From Actinomycetota bacterium (GTDB lineage Bacteria; Actinomycetota; Acidimicrobiia; Acidimicrobiales; Iamiaceae), in the NCBI GenBank assembly GCA_017882935.1, contig JADGOP010000112.1:1-7310 (forward strand): a stretch of DNA of 7,310 nt, given 5' to 3'. Every line of letters starts with the position of its first letter. Position 1 is the stretch's first letter. Positions 1 to 6,341 of the stretch are shown piece after piece. Made by a program: the position numbers and the translations under genes. The notes below the pieces were generated by a model. That model was not told the origin of the DNA. It did no database searches and was given only the letters and a program-made list of their open reading frames with translations.

Positions 1-1
1 G

Positions 2-3000
2 CTGCGCCGGCAGCTCGCGTCGGGCGCCGTGTCGGCCACGCCGGGCGCGGCGGGGCTGGCCAACGTGCGCTTCCCCACGCTCGACCACCTCGCCGAGGAG
101 CTCGGCGGGCCGGTGCTGCAGGCCCGGGGGCGCACCCCGCTCACCGCCACGGCCGTCTCGGCCGCCGCGCGGGCCGCGCTGCGCGCCCAGCCGGGCGTGC
201 TGGCGCCGGTCGCCGAGCACGCCGCCACCGAGGCGGCCGTCGCCGACAGCTGGCGCGCCCTGCGCGAGGCCACCCCGGCCGACCTCCACACCCTGGCCGG
301 CCGCGGCCGGCGCCAGGCCGATGTCGTCCGCCTCACGGCCGAGGTCGGCTGTCGCCTGGCCGACAGCTACGACGCGCGCGACGCCGCTGCGGCAGCCGTC
401 GAGGCCCTCGACCGCGACGCCACGCGGCTCGCGGGCACGGGCCCCGTCGTGGTCCACCTGCCGTCGGGGCTCCCGCCGCACCACCTGGCCCTCCTCCGGG
501 CCCTGGGTGCGGTCACCACGGTGGTGGTCCAGGTGGGCGTCACCGGCGACCCGTCGGTCGACGCCGAGGCCCACGACCTCGTGCGCGACCTCGGGGCCAC
601 CTGCACCGGCATCGAGCTCGTCGCCGTGCCCCGTGCCACCGCCGCCGTCGCCGCGCCCGATGCCGACACCGAGGTCCTCGCCGCCCTGCGCGACGTCGCG
701 GCGCGCGTCGCCGCCGGCACCCCGCTCGACCGCATCGCCCTCGCCTACGGCCCGGCCTCGCCCTACGCCGCCCTGCTCCACGAGCGCTGCGCGGCCGCGG
801 GGCTGCCCGTCGTCGGGCCCGCCACCCGCACCCTCGCCCAGACCCTCGCCGGGCGGGCCCTCCTGGGCGCGTTCGACCTGCACGCCTCGGCATGGCGGCG
901 CGACGACGTCGTGGCCTGGCTGGCCACGGCCCCGCTGCAGCACCAGGGTCGCGTGGTCGATGCCGTCGAGGCCGACCGGCTGTCGCGCCGGGCGGGTATC
1001 ACGCGCGGCCGCGAGCGCTGGCTGAGCGGCCTCGCCGCGTTGGCCGACGAGCTCGACCGCCGCCGCGAGGAGCTGCCGTTCGACGAGGGCCGGGGCGTCG
1101 AGGGCCTCGCCCGACAGGCCACCCGCGCCCGCGAGCTGGCCGGCTTCCTCCAGCGCGTCGTCGAGCTGCTGCAGCCCGACCCCATGCCCGACACGTGGCA
1201 GCACTGGTCGCGCTGGGCCCGGCAGCTGCTCGGCAGCCTGCTCGGCAACGTCGCCCAGCGCGGCTCGTGGCCCGCGCCCGAGCGGCAGGCGTACGAGGCG
1301 GTCGAGGCGGTGCTGGAACGGCTCGCCCGGCTCGACCACCTCGACCCCGCGCCCGACCGGGCCCGCTTCCTGCGCTCGCTCGTGGCCGAGCTCGCCGTCC
1401 CCGCCCCGCAGACCGCGCGCTTCGGCACCGGGCTGCTCATCGGTCCCTACCGCAGCCTGGTGGGGCTCGACTTCGACGTCGTCCACATCCTGGGTGCCGC
1501 CGACGGGGCCCTCAACCCACGCCCCACCGACGACGCCCTGCTCCCCGATGCCGACCGCGCGGCCGCCGGCCCCCACGTCCCGTTGCTCGCCGATCGCACC
1601 CTGCAGCAGCGCCGCGACTGGCTCGCCGCGCTCGCCACCGCCCCCGAGGTGGTGCTCTCGTTCGCGCGGGGCGACCAGCGCACGGGCCGCGAGCAGCGGC
1701 CGTCGCGCTGGTGGCTCGACGCCGTCGCGCAGCTCACCGACGCCGGGCGCACGCTCTACGCCAGCGACCTGGCCGACCTCCCGGCACACCCGGCGGTCCG
1801 GGTGCTGGTGTCCCACCCCGCCACGGTGCGGGCCGCCGGTGAGCCCGTCGACGAGCGCGACCTCGACCAGCGCGAGCTCGCCCGCTGGACCGGGTCCGGT
1901 CGGCCGGTGCACGCCCACTGGCTCGCCCGCTCCTCGCCGCAGGTGCACGCCGGGCTGCTCCAGCGCCGGGCGCGGCGCACCGGCACCTACGACCGCTTCG
2001 AGGGCCGGGTCCGCCTGCCCGACCTGCCCTCGCCGGTCGACCGCTCGGCGCTCTCGGCCACCACCCTCGAGGACTACGCCGCCTGCCCCCGTCGGTACTT
2101 CCTCAAGTCCGTCCTCGGCGTGCACCCACCCGAGCGGCCCGAAGAGGTGCTCGAGGTCGAGCCACGCACCGCGGGCACCGTCGAGCACCGCATCCTCGAG
2201 CGCTTCATCGCCGAGCAGCTGCAGCTCCCCACCGGCGAGCGCATCCGGCCGGGCGAGACCTGGTCCGCCGCCGACCACGACCGCCTCGACGCCATCGCCA
2301 CCGAGGTGTTCGCCCACGCGGCCTCCGAGGGGCTCACGGGCCACCCGGTGCTGTGGGGCGTCGATGCCGAGGCCATCCGGCGCGACGTCCACCGGGTGCT
2401 CGACGCCGACGACGGCTACCGCCTGCTGCACCGCGCGGTGCCCGAGGCGGTCGAGCACTCGTTCGGCCCGCACACCGGCAACCCCGTCGAGATCCAGCTC
2501 GCCGACGGGCGCGCCCTGCGGTTCAAGGGCTTCATCGACCGCATCGACCGCACCGCCGACGGCGGCGCGGTGGTCCTCGACTACAAGCGGGCCGCCCCGC
2601 AGGCCTACGCCGAGCTCGACGCCGACCCGGTCAAGCGCGGACGGCTGCTGCAGCTCCCGCTCTACGGTCTGGCCGCCCGCGAGGCGCTCGGCGTCGACGA
2701 CGTGCACGTGGGCTACTGGTTCGTGTCCCACCGGGGCTCGTTCCGCCAGGTCGGCTACCAGCTCGACGACACCCGGTTCGCCCGCTTCCGGCAGGTCGTC
2801 GAAGCGCTGGTCGCCGGCATCGAGGCCGGCGACTACCCGGCCCGGCCCGTCGACCCGCTCGACGGCCGCCACGGCAGCTCCACCTGCACCTACTGCGACT
2901 TCCAGGAGGCCTGCCAGGTCCGGCGCGAGCGCACCTGGCTGGGCGTCAGCCGTTCGCCCGAGCTCCAGCCCCTGCTGGCCGTGCTCGACGAGCCCTACCC

Positions 3001-3025
3001 CGCCACCGCCGAGGTGCCCGCATGA
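2..3025 (+). CDS. AddB-like PD-(D/E)XK nuclease family protein (helicase-nuclease subunit), 5'-partial
   Basis: This is the probable AddB-type subunit of a double-strand-break end-resection complex, partnered with the helicase encoded next. The frame is open to the left edge (LRRQLASGA precedes the GTG at 29) and looks like family sequence, so the real start lies outside the window and GTG 29 is unlikely to be the start. Numbering residue 1 at GTG 29, the body is a helicase-like fold without recognisable Walker A or UvrD motifs. Residues about 479-510 (GLDFDVVHILGAADGAL, then NPRP...DADR) resemble the conserved AddB/RecC block. The C-terminal nuclease (about 675-965) has H720, D837 in GFIDRID, D851-Y-K853 and Q875-x3-Y879, so it should be active. 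C686 in ACPRRYF with C953-x2-C956-x5-C962 matches the AddB-type 4Fe-4S clasp. The stop overlaps the next start by 4 bases, implying translational coupling. RecC or AdnA are less likely: RecC has no intact nuclease, and AdnA has a UvrD-like motor. Family assignment is firm; exact orthology to Firmicute AddB is inferred. Confidence 0.93.
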   Translation: MRRQLASGAVSATPGAAGLANVRFPTLDHLAEELGGPVLQARGRTPLTATAVSAAARAALRAQPGVLAPVAEHAATEAAVADSWRALREATPADLHTLAGRGRRQADVVRLTAEVGCRLADSYDARDAAAAAVEALDRDATRLAGTGPVVVHLPSGLPPHHLALLRALGAVTTVVVQVGVTGDPSVDAEAHDLVRDLGATCTGIELVAVPRATAAVAAPDADTEVLAALRDVAARVAAGTPLDRIALAYGPASPYAALLHERCAAAGLPVVGPATRTLAQTLAGRALLGAFDLHASAWRRDDVVAWLATAPLQHQGRVVDAVEADRLSRRAGITRGRERWLSGLAALADELDRRREELPFDEGRGVEGLARQATRARELAGFLQRVVELLQPDPMPDTWQHWSRWARQLLGSLLGNVAQRGSWPAPERQAYEAVEAVLERLARLDHLDPAPDRARFLRSLVAELAVPAPQTARFGTGLLIGPYRSLVGLDFDVVHILGAADGALNPRPTDDALLPDADRAAAGPHVPLLADRTLQQRRDWLAALATAPEVVLSFARGDQRTGREQRPSRWWLDAVAQLTDAGRTLYASDLADLPAHPAVRVLVSHPATVRAAGEPVDERDLDQRELARWTGSGRPVHAHWLARSSPQVHAGLLQRRARRTGTYDRFEGRVRLPDLPSPVDRSALSATTLEDYAACPRRYFLKSVLGVHPPERPEEVLEVEPRTAGTVEHRILERFIAEQLQLPTGERIRPGETWSAADHDRLDAIATEVFAHAASEGLTGHPVLWGVDAEAIRRDVHRVLDADDGYRLLHRAVPEAVEHSFGPHTGNPVEIQLADGRALRFKGFIDRIDRTADGGAVVLDYKRAAPQAYAELDADPVKRGRLLQLPLYGLAAREALGVDDVHVGYWFVSHRGSFRQVGYQLDDTRFARFRQVVEALVAGIEAGDYPARPVDPLDGRHGSSTCTYCDFQEACQVRRERTWLGVSRSPELQPLLAVLDEPYPATAEVPA
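3011..3016 (+). promoter_or_regulatory. Ribosome binding site (GAGGTG) for the AddA-like gene
   Basis: GAGGTG sits inside the last codons of the AddB-like gene and ends 5 bases before the ATG at 3022. It matches the anti-Shine-Dalgarno consensus with suitable spacing. It fixes the start at 3022, although that frame stays open back to about 2353 inside the upstream gene. With the ATGA overlap it suggests coupled translation giving matched amounts of the two subunits. Confidence 0.7.
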
Positions 3026-6000
3026 CCGCCACCTTCACCGACCAGGCCGTGCGCGACCGCGTCACCGACGACCTCGACTCCACGCTGTTCGTCGAGGCAG
3101 GCGCCGGTACCGGCAAGACCACCGCCCTCGTCACCCGCGTCGTGCGCCTGGTCGGCAGTGGCGCCGCCCGGTTGCGCGAGCTCGCCGCCATCACCTTCAC
3201 CGAGGCGGCCGCCGCCGAGCTGCGCGAGCGCATCGGCGCCGCCCTCGAGCAGGGCGCCGTCGATCCCGCCCTCGGTCCCGAGGTCCGCGCTCGCCTGGCA
3301 GTGGCCCTCGACGAGGTCGACCAGACCACCATCTCCACGCTGCACGGCTTCGCCCAGCGCATCCTCGTGGCGCACGCAGTCGAGGCCGGCCTGCCCCCGC
3401 GCCTGCGGATCCACGACGAGACGGCCTCGGCCGTGGCGTTCGAGGAGCGCTGGCAGCGCTTCCTCGACGAACTGCTCGGCACGCCCGAGCGCGAAGCCGT
3501 CATCGTCCAGGCCCGCCTCTGTGGCATCGGGCTCGCCGCGCTCCACGAGCTGGCGCGCAGCTTCGACACCAACTGGGACCTCGTGGTCGACCACGTCCCG
3601 CCCCGACCTCGACCGCTCGGTCCGGTCCGGGGCGACGCGTTGCGCGAGCTGCTGCTCGACGCACGCGCCGCCGAGGGCCGCTGCACCCACGAGGTCGACG
3701 CCCTGCTCCGCCACCTCCAGGGTCTCCACCCGTTCATCGACGAGCTCACCAGCACGCCCGACGGCCTGCCCCTGCTCAGCCTGCTGCGCGACGCGCCCAC
3801 GCTCGCCACCCGCCGAGGCAACAAGGGCCACTGGGCCGGCGGCTGCGACGACATCCGGGACCTGCTGCGCGCCGCGCAGGACGAGTGCCGGCGGCTCACG
3901 CTCGCGGCCGGGCGCGAGGCGCTCGCCCACCTGGTGGTCGAGCTTCGCGACCTCACCCTCGAGGCGGCCTCGGCCCGGCGGGCGTCGGGCGCGCTCGACT
4001 TCCACGACCTGCTCGTGCTCGCCCGCAACCTGCTCCGCTCGCACCCGGTGGTCGTCGCCGAGCTGCGACGTCGTTGGTCGCACCTGCTCCTCGACGAGTT
4101 CCAGGACACCGATCCCATCCAGGCCGAGCTCGCCATGCGCATCGCCGGCATCGCGCCCGACCACGAGACCCTCCCCGACCCACCGGGACGCGCCACGCCC
4201 GACTGGACCCGGCTCGTGGTCGACCCGGGCCGCCTCTTCTTCGTCGGCGACCCGAAGCAGGCCATCTACCGCTTCCGCCGCGCCGACATCGAGCTGTTCC
4301 TGCAGATGCGGGGCCTCGTCACCGCACAGCCGCTCGGCCTCACCCGCAACTTCCGCTCCGTCCCCGGCGTCATCGCCACCGTCAACGCGGTGTTCGCGTC
4401 ACTGTTCGGTGCGGGCGACGGCACCGTGCAACCGGCGTTCGAGCCACTGGCGGCGCACCGTGCACCCCACCCGCACCACCCGGGTGTGATCCTCCTCGGC
4501 GGGCCCCTCGACGCCCCCATGCCGGCCGTGCGCGAGGCGGCCGGGGCCGACACCGCCCGCCTCGTCCGCCGGGCCCTGACCGAGCGCTGGCCCGTCGGCG
4601 ACACGGGCGAGGCGCTCCGGCCCCGCGACGTCGCCGTGCTGGTGCCCACCACCACCGAGCTGCCCGCGCTGCAGCGGGCGTTCGACGACGCCGGCATCGC
4701 CTACCGCCTGGAGACGTCGTCGCTGGTGTTCGCCACCCCCGACGTCGCCGACCTCCGCGCCGTGGTCCGCGCCGTCGCCGACCCCAGCGACGAGCTCACG
4801 GTCGTGGCGGCGCTGCGCACGCCGCTCTACGGCTGCGGCGACGACGACCTGGTCCAGTGGAAGCTCGCCGGTGGCCGGTGGGACCCGCGCCGGGCCCAAC
4901 CCGACGGTGCCACCGGACCCGTCGCCGACGCGTTGGCCCACCTGGCGCTGCTGCACCGCCAGAGCCAGGTCGACGCGCCGCCTGTCGTGCTCGACCGCAT
5001 CGTGGCCGACCTCGGTGCCTTCACCCTGGCCCTCGACGAGCCCCGCGCCCGCGACATCTGGCGCCGCCTCCGCTGGGTGGTCGACCAGGCACGGGCCTTC
5101 GTCGAGTCCGGTGGCACCGACCTGCGGGGCTGGCTCGCCTGGACCGACGTGCTCGCCGACGACGGGGCCAAGGTCCGCGAGGTCGCGCTCCCCGAGTCCG
5201 ACGACGACGCAGTGCGCATCCTCACCGCCCACGGCTCCAAGGGCCTCGAGTTCCCCCTGGTCATCGTCAGCGGCCTGTGCCAGACCTCGCGACCGACCCC
5301 CTCGGTGCAGGTGCTGTGGGGGCCGTCCGGTCCCGAGATCAAGGCGGGGAGCGGCCTCACCACCGAGGGGTTCGAAGCCCGCGCCGAGCACGAGAAGCGC
5401 ATCGACGAGCACGAGCGGGTCCGCCTGTTCTACGTCGCCGCCACGCGCGCCCAGGACCACCTGGTCCTCCCGCTCCACCACAAGCAGGGCACGACCTGCC
5501 ACGCGGCCCGGGTGTGGGACCTCCTCGACGACCTCGACCTCCAGGTCACCCACCTCGACGACACGCCCCTCACGGCCGAGCTGCCGGCGCCCACCCCCGC
5601 GCCCGACCCGGTGCTCACGCCGGCCGACCGCGCCGCCTGGGTCAACCGGCGCGTGGCGGCCCTCGGCCGGGCCCGGCGCACCCACACGGTGTCGCCCACG
5701 GCCCTGTCCCAGGCGGCCACCGCGGCGCACCACGGGTCCCCTGCCGAGCCGGCCGCCGACCCCGACACCGAGCCCTGGCGCCGGGGTCGCGGCAGCACCG
5801 CGCTCGGCCGCGCGGTGCACGGCACCCTGCAGCTCGTCGACCTCACGTCGGGACACGGCCTCGACCAGATCGCCCGCGCCCAGGCGGGCGTCGAGGGCGT
5901 CGCGGCCAAGGCGAGCACGGTCGCCACCCTCGCCCGGCACGCCCTCACCACCGAGGTCATCCGTCGCAGTGCGGGCCGCCGCACCTGGCGCGAGCTCTAC

Positions 6001-6306
6001 GTCGCCGGTCCGGTGGGCGACCGCATCATCGAGGGCTTCGTCGACCTGCTGGTCGAGCGGCCCGACGGGCTGTGCATCGTCGACTACAAGACCGCGCTCG
6101 GCGCGTCCGACACCGAGCTCGACGAGCGGGCCGCCGAGCACGCCGTGCAGGGCGCCGCCTACGCCCTGGCGCTCGAGGCGGTCACCGGCACGCCGGTCGA
6201 CCGGTTCGTGCTGCTGTTCCTACGCCTCGACGGCGCCGTCGAGCGCGAGGTGACCGACCTGGCCGCGGCCAAGGACCAGGTGCGGCAGGCGCTCGCGCTC
6301 GTCTGA
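3022..6306 (+). CDS. AddA/RecB-like UvrD-family helicase with C-terminal PD-(D/E)XK nuclease
   Basis: This is the ATP-driven motor and second nuclease of an AddAB-like end-resection enzyme, expected to unwind and cut double-strand DNA ends in the cytoplasm before recombinase loading. The product has 1094 residues, somewhat shorter than typical AddA. SF1A helicase motifs are all present: Walker A GAGTGKT (27-33, K32), motif Ia ITFTEAAAAELRERI (57-71), TLHGFA (106-111), Walker B DEFQDTDPIQ (358-367), motif III GDPKQAIYRFRRAD (409-422), motif IV LTRNFRS (440-446), motif V HGSKGLEF (737-744) and motif VI RLFYVAATRAQD (801-812). A Pro/Ala-rich linker (about 855-925) leads to a RecB-type nuclease with H933, D1008 in EGFVD, D1021-Y-K1023 and Q1043-x3-Y1047, all intact. 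No cysteine cluster is present, as expected for AddA. ATG 3022 is chosen because GAGGTG lies 5 bases upstream, it overlaps the AddB-like stop as ATGA, and Walker A then falls at the usual distance from the N-terminus. Calling it AddA rather than RecB or AdnB rests on the AddB-like partner. Confidence 0.95.
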   Translation: MTATFTDQAVRDRVTDDLDSTLFVEAGAGTGKTTALVTRVVRLVGSGAARLRELAAITFTEAAAAELRERIGAALEQGAVDPALGPEVRARLAVALDEVDQTTISTLHGFAQRILVAHAVEAGLPPRLRIHDETASAVAFEERWQRFLDELLGTPEREAVIVQARLCGIGLAALHELARSFDTNWDLVVDHVPPRPRPLGPVRGDALRELLLDARAAEGRCTHEVDALLRHLQGLHPFIDELTSTPDGLPLLSLLRDAPTLATRRGNKGHWAGGCDDIRDLLRAAQDECRRLTLAAGREALAHLVVELRDLTLEAASARRASGALDFHDLLVLARNLLRSHPVVVAELRRRWSHLLLDEFQDTDPIQAELAMRIAGIAPDHETLPDPPGRATPDWTRLVVDPGRLFFVGDPKQAIYRFRRADIELFLQMRGLVTAQPLGLTRNFRSVPGVIATVNAVFASLFGAGDGTVQPAFEPLAAHRAPHPHHPGVILLGGPLDAPMPAVREAAGADTARLVRRALTERWPVGDTGEALRPRDVAVLVPTTTELPALQRAFDDAGIAYRLETSSLVFATPDVADLRAVVRAVADPSDELTVVAALRTPLYGCGDDDLVQWKLAGGRWDPRRAQPDGATGPVADALAHLALLHRQSQVDAPPVVLDRIVADLGAFTLALDEPRARDIWRRLRWVVDQARAFVESGGTDLRGWLAWTDVLADDGAKVREVALPESDDDAVRILTAHGSKGLEFPLVIVSGLCQTSRPTPSVQVLWGPSGPEIKAGSGLTTEGFEARAEHEKRIDEHERVRLFYVAATRAQDHLVLPLHHKQGTTCHAARVWDLLDDLDLQVTHLDDTPLTAELPAPTPAPDPVLTPADRAAWVNRRVAALGRARRTHTVSPTALSQAATAAHHGSPAEPAADPDTEPWRRGRGSTALGRAVHGTLQLVDLTSGHGLDQIARAQAGVEGVAAKASTVATLARHALTTEVIRRSAGRRTWRELYVAGPVGDRIIEGFVDLLVERPDGLCIVDYKTALGASDTELDERAAEHAVQGAAYALALEAVTGTPVDRFVLLFLRLDGAVEREVTDLAAAKDQVRQALALV

Positions 6307-6341
6307 CCACCGTGGCACCCGCAGCTGCCTACCGTGGGGGC
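6307..6341 (+). other. Short intergenic gap with a 7-base direct repeat
   Basis: The 35 bases between the helicase stop and the GTG of the PHP gene contain ACCGTGG twice (6309-6315 and 6331-6337), with start points 22 bases apart. The palindrome GCAGCTGC (6321-6328) lies between them. The second copy overlaps the putative -10 element. There is no strong stem followed by a T run, so no intrinsic terminator can be called and read-through from the upstream operon is possible. Confidence 0.3.
6330..6341 (+). promoter_or_regulatory. Putative -10 element (TACCGT) of a leaderless promoter for the PHP gene
   Basis: TACCGT occupies 6330-6335 and fits the actinobacterial -10 pattern TAnnnT. Its last T lies 7 bases before the G of the GTG at 6342, so a transcript beginning at that GTG would have no 5' leader. 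There is no correctly spaced Shine-Dalgarno upstream of the GTG (the G run at 6336-6340 is only 1 base away), which agrees with leaderless translation. No convincing -35 hexamer is visible; the region 17-18 bases upstream reads CCACCG. The motif is short, so this is a position-based inference. Confidence 0.5.

Noticed and set aside
29..31. GTG at 29 as the true start of the AddB-like gene
   Set aside because: The frame is open to the window edge, and the codons before it (LRRQLASGA) look like a continuation of family sequence. No Shine-Dalgarno precedes it.
2353..3021. Extension of the helicase gene upstream to about 2353
   Set aside because: This stretch is the out-of-frame translation of the AddB-like nuclease domain and is Arg/Pro-rich. 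The ATG at 3022 has a good ribosome site and the expected distance to Walker A.
2946..4265. Minus-strand open frame of 439 codons opposite the gene junction and helicase N-terminus
   Set aside because: It is Ser/Arg-rich low-complexity sequence running across two well-supported genes. This is a typical GC-driven shadow.
4399..6141. Long minus-strand open frame of 580 codons opposite the helicase gene
   Set aside because: The extreme GC content removes stop codons from other frames. The translation is Gly/Val/Arg-rich without any family motif, and the plus-strand gene here has complete helicase and nuclease motifs.
6307..6341. Intrinsic terminator after the helicase gene
   Set aside because: Only tiny inverted repeats (such as CCAC/GTGG and GGCA/TGCC) are present and there is no T run.
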